This document shows, piece by piece, positions 8,439-15,593 of a stretch of 21,039 nucleotides of DNA. The notes beneath the pieces were generated by a model. It saw nothing but the letters and a program-made list of their open reading frames with translations. It made no database searches and was not told where the DNA came from. The position numbers were made by a program, and so were the translations under genes. The stretch's first letter is position 1, and each line of letters begins with the position of its first letter. Source of the DNA: a virus; IMG/VR virus record IMGVR_UViG_3300021091_000493, positions 1 to 21,039 of that record; one strand, written 5' to 3'.

Positions 8439-9743
8439 TTATCCCTTACTTCCGAAGTCATAATTTGGTGCTGGAACATCAATCTTACCAACATCTTGTA
8501 ATGGTGGTTCTGGAACGTCAACTTTACCTATAACTGGAAGGCAAGAATTAAGATCTTGAATTCCGTGAGTTTTGGTTATTTTAGAGTCAGTTTCGACGAC
8601 AGTTCCGCTCAGAGAGACGACAGGAGCACCGACAGCAGCCATACCACCACTAGACATATTTAATTTCGCTCCACCAACAATATTAGTTTTTACACCATCG
8701 ACGGTAACAATACCACCACTTACACCTGCAGTTGGAGCAGTCATACTGGCTGCATTACCTGCTTTTAAGTCAACTCTTTGTTCTGCTGTAACTGTAGCAG
8801 TTCCAGGATTGCCTCTACAAACAAGTTCGAATTCATCACACTCTATTCTAAACTTACCATTAATACGAAGGAAATAATCAGCATCAATCGTTTCATATTT
8901 ATCGCCATTTACATAATTACGATGATCGCCCATAGTAACGTCATAACGACCTTTTTGAGACTTAATCTTTGTATGACCTTCAGGTAAAAATTCTAATGTC
9001 GATCCAGTTCGATGAGATACCTGCAAACGCTCAAACTCTGGCGTGTCATCCATTTCAAATGCATGTCCAGATTCTGTCTCTGTCACATTGTTAAAGGGAT
9101 ATTTGGCATTAAAAGAGGGATATGGTTCATCCCAAGTCGATCCCGCCTTTGCAGTAGGAATACTCACAATGCGCGTTTTTCGTTGAACATCGATAGTTGT
9201 ATTTGCAATAGATTCAGAGGCAATACCATCATACTCACCTTCAAGTTCCCCACGAGTTGGACGAGCCAATCTTGATAATGTTGGTTCGTTTAAGTTTGCT
9301 GGATTTCTTTTCGGAACATCATTTGTAATTTGAACACCAAGAGAATCCGCTTTAATTTTAACATCTTTAACTTTTCTCGGAAATGCGCTTGATGCTTTCT
9401 CGGCGTCAGTAAATGGATCAGTAAAACCCATGTTATTTTGACGAATCTCATCAGGAATACCAGGAACTGTGCCCATAATAATAGGATACAGCCCATCCTG
9501 ACCATCAGCAAAAAATCCGAATACCATAGTTCCTTCTGGTGGTGGTTGTATATTCTTAACACCATAAGGAACAACTGGATGTGCCCATGGCAATTTATCA
9601 ATAGGAATTTGATTAATGTCGTCTATGTGCCAACCGAAACAACGGACTTGGCATCGACCGAGTTCCAGTGGATCGAGGCGATTCTCAACTACACCAAACC
9701 ACCAGACAAAATTATTTAATCCTAGAAAATCATCCCTCATCAT
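8439..9743 (-). CDS. 5: Baseplate hub/spike protein gp5 (OB-fold type, no lysozyme domain)
   Basis: Residues about 10-95 form the gp5/VgrG OB-fold: FVWWFGVVENRLDPLELGRC, then GWHIDD, LPWAHPVVPYG and EGTMVFGFFADGQDGLYPII. A linker follows, then residues about 220-320 with GHAFEMDDTPEFERLQVSHR, GSTLEFLPEGHTKI and DVTMGDHRNYVNGDKYETID, the repeating short strands expected of a gp5-like triple-stranded beta-helix. T4 gp5 has 575 residues and a lysozyme domain between the OB-fold and the helix. This protein has 434 and nothing in the linker looks like a lysozyme, so it probably only forms the spike and the OB ring on the hub. The start is the first of two adjacent ATGs; AAGG lies 10 nt upstream, and it overlaps the hub gene stop as ATGA. 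Confidence 0.88.
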   Translation of the reverse strand: MMRDDFLGLNNFVWWFGVVENRLDPLELGRCQVRCFGWHIDDINQIPIDKLPWAHPVVPYGVKNIQPPPEGTMVFGFFADGQDGLYPIIMGTVPGIPDEIRQNNMGFTDPFTDAEKASSAFPRKVKDVKIKADSLGVQITNDVPKRNPANLNEPTLSRLARPTRGELEGEYDGIASESIANTTIDVQRKTRIVSIPTAKAGSTWDEPYPSFNAKYPFNNVTETESGHAFEMDDTPEFERLQVSHRTGSTLEFLPEGHTKIKSQKGRYDVTMGDHRNYVNGDKYETIDADYFLRINGKFRIECDEFELVCRGNPGTATVTAEQRVDLKAGNAASMTAPTAGVSGGIVTVDGVKTNIVGGAKLNMSSGGMAAVGAPVVSLSGTVVETDSKITKTHGIQDLNSCLPVIGKVDVPEPPLQDVGKIDVPAPNYDFGSKG

Positions 9744-11089
9744 AATTTTTGCGCCTTTTTATATTCTTTCCCACCAGATAAACCTAGTGAGGTAGAAATT
9801 GAATTTTTTGATAGTTCTAAAATAGTTTGCAGTGAACCAGGAACAATTACATGACGAACTGCTGTAATTAAATATTTTCCTGAGTAAAATGGATCTTTGA
9901 CTCGTTCAATTTCTAAATTTGGTGTAAATGCTGGAATATCTAGTTCGACCGTAAATCCTGCAGTATATTGTGGATTTCCAGGCACAACACAATGTAACTC
10001 AGTATTATTTATCAACTCTATTTGCATTATTCTTTGGGCTAAATTTTCCTCAATAAATGTATCATTATCTCTAACACGTTTATTAATAAAATATGGTTTA
10101 TTAGATCTACCTTTATTTGTTAACCAATATCTAACGCTAGAATTAAATTCTTCATATAATGCTTTGTTATTTCTATTTGTAGCATCATTAAACGGAAAAA
10201 AACCATCGATCATTACATCTGAATTTAATTCATTTAGCAATGAAAGATTGTTTTCTTTATATGTTTGTGTTATTAAATCTAATGTGTATAATTTTGAACT
10301 ATACAATCCTTCTCTGGTTGCTTTTTCAACATCAAAATTTTGATTAAATCTAAAGTCGTTAATATCTGAAGAATTAAAAAATGGTGATCTGTTTCGTTCT
10401 TCTGTAAATTTCGCACTATTGAATTGTATAGTTGCAATAGGTGTTCTTTTATATAAAGATTGTAACGATACAAAATTAAAACCATTTTTATTTTCAAAAA
10501 ATACAAATGGCGATAATGCTGCACTAAAAGAATGTTTCGCAAAATATTCTATAGCCTGTAGTGGTTTTTTTCGTGTTAAAACAAACTGCGTTTGTCCAGC
10601 AGAATTTTCAAAATCAACAAGTTTATTAAATTGACACTTTAGATCAAATAAACAAATATTTCCGACATACTCAGAAGTGTTACCACCATCGTATGATCGA
10701 GAAATACTTTGCTGATTAGAAAAAATTAGTTCCTCAGAACAAAAGTGTATAACGTAGTTTTGTATTTGACCTGTAGCAGATTTTTCTCTGTCTGCAATTT
10801 TAAAAATTCTGAACACTTTGGTGTATCGTTGACTTTGATATGTTTCCCCAGGTCTACCAAATGTGATATAGATGTATTCATTGCCGTGTATGGCGTACTC
10901 AGATAATAAATTTATGCCATCGTTTAGTTGAATTGTTCCAGTTATTACGTTTTGAAATATATCTTCGTAGATATTTATCGCATTAAAACTGCTCAGCAAA
11001 TCCGCAACTTTACCATTGGATCCAACCAATCGCAATTCTAAAATAACAACATCACGAGTAGATGTATTTGTATTTACAAAATCAGTCAT
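9740..11089 (-). CDS. 27: Baseplate hub protein, gp27-like
   Basis: A 449-residue protein (T4 gp27 is 391) encoded directly upstream of gp5, the partner that binds the gp27 trimer in T4. The N-terminal region reads INIYEDIFQNVITGTIQLND then LLSEYAIHGNEYIYITFGRP (residues about 38-80), the beta-barrel start seen in gp27/gpD-type hubs. A central alpha/beta part has LTRKKPLQAIEYFAKHSFSA (residues about 171-190). The C-terminal segment GFTVELDIPAFTPNLEIERV and DPFYSGKYLITAVRHVIVPG (residues about 374-413) matches the second barrel that ends hub proteins. The ATG (11087-11089) overlaps the gp53 gene by 8 nt, and the stop overlaps gp5 as ATGA. The assignment rests on domain pattern and neighbourhood; direct identity with T4 gp27 is low. 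Confidence 0.78.
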   Translation of the reverse strand: MTDFVNTNTSTRDVVILELRLVGSNGKVADLLSSFNAINIYEDIFQNVITGTIQLNDGINLLSEYAIHGNEYIYITFGRPGETYQSQRYTKVFRIFKIADREKSATGQIQNYVIHFCSEELIFSNQQSISRSYDGGNTSEYVGNICLFDLKCQFNKLVDFENSAGQTQFVLTRKKPLQAIEYFAKHSFSAALSPFVFFENKNGFNFVSLQSLYKRTPIATIQFNSAKFTEERNRSPFFNSSDINDFRFNQNFDVEKATREGLYSSKLYTLDLITQTYKENNLSLLNELNSDVMIDGFFPFNDATNRNNKALYEEFNSSVRYWLTNKGRSNKPYFINKRVRDNDTFIEENLAQRIMQIELINNTELHCVVPGNPQYTAGFTVELDIPAFTPNLEIERVKDPFYSGKYLITAVRHVIVPGSLQTILELSKNSISTSLGLSGGKEYKKAQKL

Positions 11090-11765
11090 TTAATGTAGTT
11101 TCAAATTCTAACATTAGTGGTTGGATATATTCGCGTTTTAACATTTTAATTTCTCTTCTACTCTCATTTAATTCAATTTCATGATCATAAACATATACAG
11201 GTTTATATGTAGAAACTCTGGTTAATGTGGCGATTATTGCGCTGTTACTATTAACATTATTTGCTCTAAATACTACACTTTCAGTTACAGGAGTATTAAG
11301 CACCACAGAAACTAAACTATTAGAAGTGTAACTGTAAGTGTCTAGGGAAATGATACTAGTATCAGTTGTAACTGTAGTTGGACCGTCAACTTCTGATAAT
11401 GTAGATTTTACTTCATATTCATAGTGATGAATTGTTGAATATGCAGTTGAAATAGAGCTATATCCATACTGCTTAATAATTTTTCGTTCTAGAGCATCAG
11501 AGGATAATGGGAAATCAAACAATGGATCTAATGCTTGATTTACAGCAGCAATAATCCAATGATATTGCGGATCACCATATTCTTTAAATGATATAATTTC
11601 TGGCGTATCTCCATCTTGGTACTGATACTTATAAAACGCATATGCATTGTTAAGTGCACTGTCATTTAATGTAAATCGAGAAAAAATATTCGTAACAGAT
11701 GTTAACTTGCCTCGGTCAGACAAGTCAAATGAGTATCCGATTTTTGGAAATTGTCTAAAATACAT
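11082..11765 (-). CDS. 53: Baseplate wedge subunit gp53
   Basis: The protein has 227 residues (T4 gp53 has 196). It shows the family's clearest signature, GDPQYHWIIAAVNQALDP at residues about 63-80 (T4 has YGNPQLYWVLLMCNDNYDP), preceded by a segment that sets the chain length in the wedge (YQYQDGDTPEIISFKEY). gp53 binds the assembled wedge and allows wedges to join round the hub. A Ser/Thr-rich beta insertion (residues about 110-175) is longer than in T4. The C-terminus is a charged helix (HEIELNESRREIKMLKREYI). The ATG shares one base with the gp48 stop (TAATG), and the stop lies inside the start region of the hub gene. Confidence 0.88.
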   Translation of the reverse strand: MYFRQFPKIGYSFDLSDRGKLTSVTNIFSRFTLNDSALNNAYAFYKYQYQDGDTPEIISFKEYGDPQYHWIIAAVNQALDPLFDFPLSSDALERKIIKQYGYSSISTAYSTIHHYEYEVKSTLSEVDGPTTVTTDTSIISLDTYSYTSNSLVSVVLNTPVTESVVFRANNVNSNSAIIATLTRVSTYKPVYVYDHEIELNESRREIKMLKREYIQPLMLEFETTLND

Positions 11766-13093
11766 TAGTAACCCTGATTAACTGCTTCTCTGTCGATAAA
11801 GACTGTTTCTCTAAACCTTAAACTTAATCGTGTTTCTACTGGTGAGCCATCATAGAATGATGCGAATGATCCACCACCTGTAAAGTCTATAGCGATATCC
11901 TCCAAAACACACTTTTTGGTTCTAAATAGAAATTGATTTATATTGTTATTTGCATCATAAAATTCTAATTCAAATTGTGCTGGTGGAATAAAATATCTTC
12001 CACCCGAATCACTAGGAATTTGTGGTGATGCAAAAAATTTAAGTTGTTTTAATAACACGTTAATTTGCGCAGCCTCTGCTGGATTCCTAGGAACTAATCT
12101 AAAATCCATAACAAACTCGCGTAGAGCTGGCGAATTGTAAATCATTTCTGGTTGTGGGTTTAAAGTTCTGCCTGTGGTTGCAAATAATCCTATACGTTTA
12201 AATTCTTCAGACAATAAACCTTGAGCAGCTCTTCCTGCAGTCTCAATTAGATATGGATTTGCTCCATCTGCAGATTTACCTAAATCCGATCCGATTGCTT
12301 GCGCTAACATTCCTGCACCACCAGCTGCTTGCGTAAAACTCAATTCATCAAATTTGTTTTGATATGAAACAGCTAAAGTTTCTGGCATTAGTAATGCTAT
12401 TGCTACACGAAGTTGATCGATATTTCTTTTTAATGCAAAATTACTAATAAGTTGTTTGTATCGATCTGAGGTATTACTTATGTTAACTTGATTACCTAAA
12501 GCGTCCACAGTAGCACCAGCAGCCGCCTCGAACGCACCAGAACCAACTACTGCACCACCTAGTGCGCCACCTGCAGCAACCACAGATGCAGCGATTTTCC
12601 ACTTACCACCTAATGCTAACAGTCCTGCAGGTGTAATTGCGCCTTTAGCGCCAAGAACTGCTCCTAACACAGTTCCAGCATTAAGATCATCCAATGCGTT
12701 TGTTGCACCTACGACTCCTGAGGTAAAAGTCCTAGTCGATGAATCTGTTACAGTTACGGATCCAGTCTCCGTGTCATATATTTTAATTAGAACGTATGGA
12801 ACTGGCGAATTTTCTATGTCTAATGGAAATTTAATTATACCCAATTCACTTTTTTTAATAAAAGTTTCTGCAGTTTTACCAGTAACTTGTACTCCTTCTA
12901 ATTTCTCATCGTCTTCCTGTTCGGATAATGGTAATAATCCCCCAACTACTGCAGCTGCTGCTCCAGCAGCTGCAGGCAACTCTTTGACCTGTGGTTTTTG
13001 CTGCAGCTGCTGCACCAGCAGTTGCTTTAGGTGGTCTTTGCGCGCCGATAGTAGGTTTAGATCTATTTCCACTTTTTGTGGCAGTTTGACCAC
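11765..13093 (-). CDS. 48: Baseplate tail-tube cap gp48-like (true 5' end probably in another frame)
   Basis: The C-terminal part has the tail-tube-like fold of gp48-type caps: REFVMDFRLVPRNPAEAAQI (residues about 329-348), then LLKQLKFFASPQ, FIPPAQFELEFYD and a last strand TRLSLRFRETVFIDREAV. gp48 caps the hub and starts the tube in T4. The middle has Gly/Ala-rich segments (LGGKWKIAASVVAAGGALGG, residues about 161-180). The longest frame starts at GTG 13091-13093 without a good ribosome-binding site, and its first 38 codons use CTG, CAG and GTG codons that neighbouring genes avoid. A better start, ATG 13128-13130 with AGGA 7 nt upstream, lies in the frame one base away, so the gene probably begins there and changes frame near 12975-12990. 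gp48 and gp54 are related; gp48 is preferred from its place before gp53 and gp27. Confidence 0.75.
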   Translation of the reverse strand: MVKLPQKVEIDLNLLSARKDHLKQLLVQQLQQKPQVKELPAAAGAAAAVVGGLLPLSEQEDDEKLEGVQVTGKTAETFIKKSELGIIKFPLDIENSPVPYVLIKIYDTETGSVTVTDSSTRTFTSGVVGATNALDDLNAGTVLGAVLGAKGAITPAGLLALGGKWKIAASVVAAGGALGGAVVGSGAFEAAAGATVDALGNQVNISNTSDRYKQLISNFALKRNIDQLRVAIALLMPETLAVSYQNKFDELSFTQAAGGAGMLAQAIGSDLGKSADGANPYLIETAGRAAQGLLSEEFKRIGLFATTGRTLNPQPEMIYNSPALREFVMDFRLVPRNPAEAAQINVLLKQLKFFASPQIPSDSGGRYFIPPAQFELEFYDANNNINQFLFRTKKCVLEDIAIDFTGGGSFASFYDGSPVETRLSLRFRETVFIDREAVNQGY

Positions 13094-13130
13094 CTCGCTT
13101 TAATAAAGATGCTATTGCTCTAACAACCAT
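12960..13130 (-). other. 5' coding segment of the gp48 gene in the alternative frame
   Basis: From ATG 13128-13130 the frame reads MVVRAIASLLKRGGQ, then a basic, Ala-rich linker with AQRPPKATAGAAAAAKTTGQ. Codons end mostly in A or T, as in the rest of the phage. From about 12972 downstream the same frame turns into Cys/Trp/Ser-rich nonsense (ACSCWSSSCSSWG) and stops at 12906. The frame one base later there reads ordinary PAAAGAAAAVVGGLLPL. The two good halves join by a +1 shift (or loss of one base) within about 12971-12996. AGGA with a 7-nt spacer precedes the ATG. Either a programmed shift or a one-base sequence error would explain this. Confidence 0.6.
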
Positions 13131-13140
13131 TAACTGTTCC

Positions 13141-13148
13141 TATAAATA
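13141..13148 (+). promoter_or_regulatory. T4-type late promoter TATAAATA
   Basis: A perfect match to the T4 late promoter octamer, extended to TATAAATACTA, lies in the 22-nt gap between the divergent gp48 and gp4 genes. In T4 this octamer spans about -13 to -6, recognised by gp55 with the gp33 coactivator and the gp45 clamp. That would put the start of transcription at or next to the gp4 ATG (13153), predicting a nearly leaderless gp4 message. It is the only exact copy I found in the window on either strand. Whether this phage uses the T4 element is inferred from the gp33-like gene and T4-type core. Confidence 0.5.
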
Positions 13149-13152
13149 CTAG

Positions 13153-13587
13153 ATGGCTTACAGTGGTAAATTTAGTCCTAAAAATACCAATAAATATTTA
13201 GGTGATCCTACAAACGTCTGGTATAGATCGCTATGGGAACGCCGAGTTATGGTGCACCTGGACAATAATCCTAGCGTAATTGAATGGTCAAATGAAGAAA
13301 TCGTCATACCTTATTTATCCCCAGTTGACAATAAAATACATCGATATTTCCCAGACTTTTTTGTAAGAATGCGAACAAAGTCAGGAGTAACAGAGGCAAT
13401 GATTCTTGAGGTTAAGCCATTGGTACAAGCAAAACCACCAAAACAACAAAGTCGAGTTACTCGACGATACATTCGTGAGGTAATGACTTGGGGCGTAAAT
13501 GAAGCGAAGTGGAATGCTGCACTTAAATATTGCGAAGATAGAGAATGGAAATTTAAGATTATTACAGAGAGAGATTTAGGTCTATAA
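13153..13587 (+). CDS. 4: Head completion protein gp4 (PD-(D/E)XK nuclease fold)
   Basis: The protein has 144 residues (T4 gp4 about 150) and begins MAYSGKFSPKNTNKYLGDPT, the hallmark of this family. The segment YRSLWERRVMVHLD, then HRYFPDFFVRM and MILEVKPL, has the spacing of a TnsA/PD-(D/E)XK nuclease active site. Candidate catalytic residues are E29, D68, E86 and K88. In T4, gp4 acts on the packaged head before tails attach. No Shine-Dalgarno element precedes the ATG; a late-promoter octamer ends 4 nt upstream instead. The stop and the next start overlap as TAATG. In T4, gene 4 neighbours gene 53; here it starts a plus-strand operon diverging from gp48. Confidence 0.92.
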   Translation: MAYSGKFSPKNTNKYLGDPTNVWYRSLWERRVMVHLDNNPSVIEWSNEEIVIPYLSPVDNKIHRYFPDFFVRMRTKSGVTEAMILEVKPLVQAKPPKQQSRVTRRYIREVMTWGVNEAKWNAALKYCEDREWKFKIITERDLGL

Positions 13588-14132
13588 TGTCGTTACTTAA
13601 TAAAATTAGTGCAGAGTTAAGCGCAGCAAATATACGCCCAAGAACGGACGCCGCAAGAGCATGGTTAGGAGAAAAGATAAGAAAACTTCGTATACCGTCA
13701 GATCGATCTAATGTTCTAAACGACGCTTCGAGAATTTCTCCGAAAGCATTCGTTGGACGTATGTATTTTTATCATTACGATCCAAAGTACAAGGATATCC
13801 TACCAGTCTATGATAAGTTCCCGTTGGTCATTCCAATCGAAATGTATTCTGATGGATTTCTAGGTCTAAATTTACACTATTTAGATCCATACAGCAGACT
13901 TGCATTGCTGGATAAACTACTAGATTTCATAAACAACGATAAATACAATGACACGACCAAGTTTAATTTATCATATGATTTATTGACTAGATCGCGTCGA
14001 TATAGAATTATTGAACCATGTATTAAGAGATATTTGTTAAATCACATTCGCTCGTCGCTAATTTATATTGAGCCTAACAATTGGGAAACTGCGATATTCC
14101 TCCCAACCGCAAAGATGGTGTATAAGAAATAA
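13587..14132 (+). CDS. Conserved-looking phage protein of unknown function (181 residues)
   Basis: I cannot name this protein with confidence. After a basic helical N-terminus (AARAWLGEKIRKLRIPSDRS, residues about 22-41) it has a dense block rich in aromatic residues: GRMYFYHYDPKYKDILPVYD, then KFPLVIPIEMYSDGFLGLNL and HYLDPYSRLALLDKL (residues about 57-111). The rest is helical and basic with RYRIIEPCIKRYLLNHIRSS (residues about 137-156), a feature compatible with nucleic-acid or protein-ring contacts. I associate this block with T4-like marine phages but recall no proven function. It is coupled by TAATG overlaps to gp4 upstream and the tube-fold gene downstream, so a head-completion or tail-assembly role is likely. 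Confidence 0.7.
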   Translation: MSLLNKISAELSAANIRPRTDAARAWLGEKIRKLRIPSDRSNVLNDASRISPKAFVGRMYFYHYDPKYKDILPVYDKFPLVIPIEMYSDGFLGLNLHYLDPYSRLALLDKLLDFINNDKYNDTTKFNLSYDLLTRSRRYRIIEPCIKRYLLNHIRSSLIYIEPNNWETAIFLPTAKMVYKK

Positions 14133-14785
14133 TGGCAGTCTTAGATTTCATTAAACAATTATTTACGCAATCACCAACACCACCCGAGGAAGAATTAGAG
14201 GAAGTTGATGTAGCTGGATTGCAAAGATTTTCTGCGACCTACAATATAGAAAGATTTAAAAATCAAAATTTTATTAGAAGTGCGAAATTTGCAGCAAGAT
14301 TTTTATACGTGCCTGATTTCTTTACAGAATCCTCTGAAGAATTGCAGAGAATGATTTATTTGTGCGATTCTATAGAATTTCCTGGACAAACTTTAACTGG
14401 AGTAGACTATAAGATTCCTGGTAAATTAAAAATCAAAGTTCCATTTAATCGCGACATCAATGAAGTTAATTTTACGTTTTATATTAATGATGAGACACCA
14501 ATGTATGCTATGCTTAGCAATTGGATATATGAGATTTCGCCAAACAATGCTCTAAACAGATATTTTGATGAAGTCGTTGGAACAATTGAATTATTGTTAT
14601 TTGAAGACACTACATTTTTATATGGTAAATCGTCTGCTAATGCATACAAACACATGAGTGTTAAATTGATAGATGCTTATCCTGTAAGTGTTCAGACTAT
14701 GCCTTCTAATTGGATGGATGATGGATTTCAAAAAGTTAATGTTTCGTTTTTCTTTAGAGATTTAGAAATTTCCACTAGGAAATAA
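14132..14785 (+). CDS. Tail-tube-fold baseplate protein, candidate tube initiator gp54
   Basis: A 217-residue protein with a short acidic linker (EEELEEVDV, residues 18-26) followed by a domain with the gp19/gp48/gp54 tube fold. Key segments are MIYLCDSIEFPGQTLTGVDY, KIPGKLKIKVPFNRDINEVN and FTFYINDETPMYAMLSNWIY (residues about 73-132), with a last strand VNVSFFFRDLEI. Tube subunits, caps and initiators all share this fold. Because gp48 is encoded across the divergent junction and this gene is followed by gp26 and a tape-measure-type gene, gp54, the initiator on which the tube polymerises, is the best guess. A tube subunit (gp19) is less likely because gp19 is normally encoded beside the sheath gene gp18. 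It starts as TAATG with the previous gene; an 11-nt gap follows. Confidence 0.7.
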   Translation: MAVLDFIKQLFTQSPTPPEEELEEVDVAGLQRFSATYNIERFKNQNFIRSAKFAARFLYVPDFFTESSEELQRMIYLCDSIEFPGQTLTGVDYKIPGKLKIKVPFNRDINEVNFTFYINDETPMYAMLSNWIYEISPNNALNRYFDEVVGTIELLLFEDTTFLYGKSSANAYKHMSVKLIDAYPVSVQTMPSNWMDDGFQKVNVSFFFRDLEISTRK

Positions 14786-14796
14786 TTGGAGTTATT

Positions 14797-15552
14797 ATGC
14801 CTTTACCGAAAATTGATTTGCCTATTTTTGAAATAAAACTAGTTTCTGAACCTAATCCAATTAAGTTTAGACCTTTTTTAGTTAAAGAAGAAAAGTTATT
14901 ATTGATGGCGCTTCAAACTGAAGAGGAGCAAACTATCCTCAACACAGTGAAGCAAGTTATTAATAATTGTTTGGTAGATGAGTTAAACATAGATAAATTA
15001 CCAATCTTCGATATAGAGTATTTATTTTTAAATATTCGCGCTAGGTCTGTTGGCGAAACAGTCGAAACCACATATGTTTGTCGTAATATAACAGAAACTG
15101 GGATTAACGAACAAGGTGAAGAAGTTGGAGTTGAGTGTAAACATCTAATGTGCATTAAAATTAATCTATTAGATATTAAACCACCAATTGATGATTTGCC
15201 TACTAAAATTTATATTACCAAGGATGTTGGGATTAAACTTAATTATCCTACGCTTGAAACATTTAAGAGCGTAAAGAATTTAATTTTATCTGAAGACGCT
15301 GAACAAATATATGAGTTGGTGTTTGATTGTACTGAATATATTTTTGATAGCGAAAATGTTTATTACTCTAAAGAGTCGTCGCTTGAAGAGTTTAAACAGT
15401 TTTTAGAATCATTAACACAAGAACAATTTGACAAAATTTTAGAATTTTTTAATAAATTACCCACTATCAAAAAAGATGTAAAACATGTTTGCGAGAAGTG
15501 TTCGTTTGAACATAATTTAGTATTGGAGGGACTTAACGATTTTTTTATCTAA
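14797..15552 (+). CDS. 26: Baseplate hub assembly protein gp26 (T4_baseplate family)
   Basis: The 251-residue protein has the family core FRPFLVKEEKLLLMALQTEE (residues 25-44) and LPIFDIEYLFLNIRARSVGE (residues 68-87), characteristic of T4 gp26 (208 residues), which helps build the central hub. C95, C114 or C119, and the C232-x2-C235 pair could bind zinc, an inference from spacing. GGAG lies 5 nt before the ATG, one of the best ribosome-binding sites in the window. The last codons are GAT TTT TTT ATC TAA. The T7 run, preceded by GGAGGG, allows a -1 shift into the next ORF, which would give a 325-residue fusion. Just upstream of a tape-measure-type gene, gp26 occupies the place of the tail-assembly chaperone G of other long-tailed phages. 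Confidence 0.88.
   Translation: MPLPKIDLPIFEIKLVSEPNPIKFRPFLVKEEKLLLMALQTEEEQTILNTVKQVINNCLVDELNIDKLPIFDIEYLFLNIRARSVGETVETTYVCRNITETGINEQGEEVGVECKHLMCIKINLLDIKPPIDDLPTKIYITKDVGIKLNYPTLETFKSVKNLILSEDAEQIYELVFDCTEYIFDSENVYYSKESSLEEFKQFLESLTQEQFDKILEFFNKLPTIKKDVKHVCEKCSFEHNLVLEGLNDFFI
15525..15546 (+). promoter_or_regulatory. Probable programmed -1 frameshift signal (GGAGGG + T TTT TTT)
   Basis: GGAGGG at 15525-15530 is followed, 9 nt later, by seven T at 15540-15546. Read in the gp26 frame this is T TTT TTT, the X XXY YYZ form needed for a tandem -1 slip. After the slip the next codon is TAT at 15546-15548, and the frame stays open through ATG 15591 to the stop at 15771-15773. In E. coli dnaX an internal Shine-Dalgarno-like element about 10 nt upstream of A AAA AAG stimulates -1 slippage; the spacing here is nearly the same. 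No start codon lies where GGAGGG could serve as an ordinary ribosome-binding site. Confidence 0.7.
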
Positions 15553-15576
15553 CTTTTCGCAATGGGTCACTGCGCG

Positions 15577-15593
15577 CATATTACAGCAATATG
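15577..15593 (+). other. Hairpin covering the start codon of the small ORF
   Basis: CATATT (15577-15582) pairs with AATATG (15588-15593) around the loop ACAGC. The 3' arm contains the ATG of the 60-codon ORF. A perfect 6-bp stem over a start codon with no ribosome-binding site would disfavour independent initiation. It is about 30 nt from the slippery site, which is far for a classical stimulatory structure. Confidence 0.4.

Noticed and set aside
8572-8877. 101-codon plus-strand open frame
   Set aside because: Antisense shadow of the repetitive C-terminal part of gp5.
9897-10343. 148-codon plus-strand open frame inside the hub gene
   Set aside because: It lies antisense to a clear gp27-like gene, lacks domain features and a ribosome-binding site, and is rich in Ser/Asn as expected from reverse-complement reading.
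13587-14132. Naming the 181-residue protein gp2 (DNA end protector)
   Set aside because: T4 gene 2 neighbours gene 4, but T4 gp2 is about 274 residues and I see no shared motif, so the name would rest on position alone.
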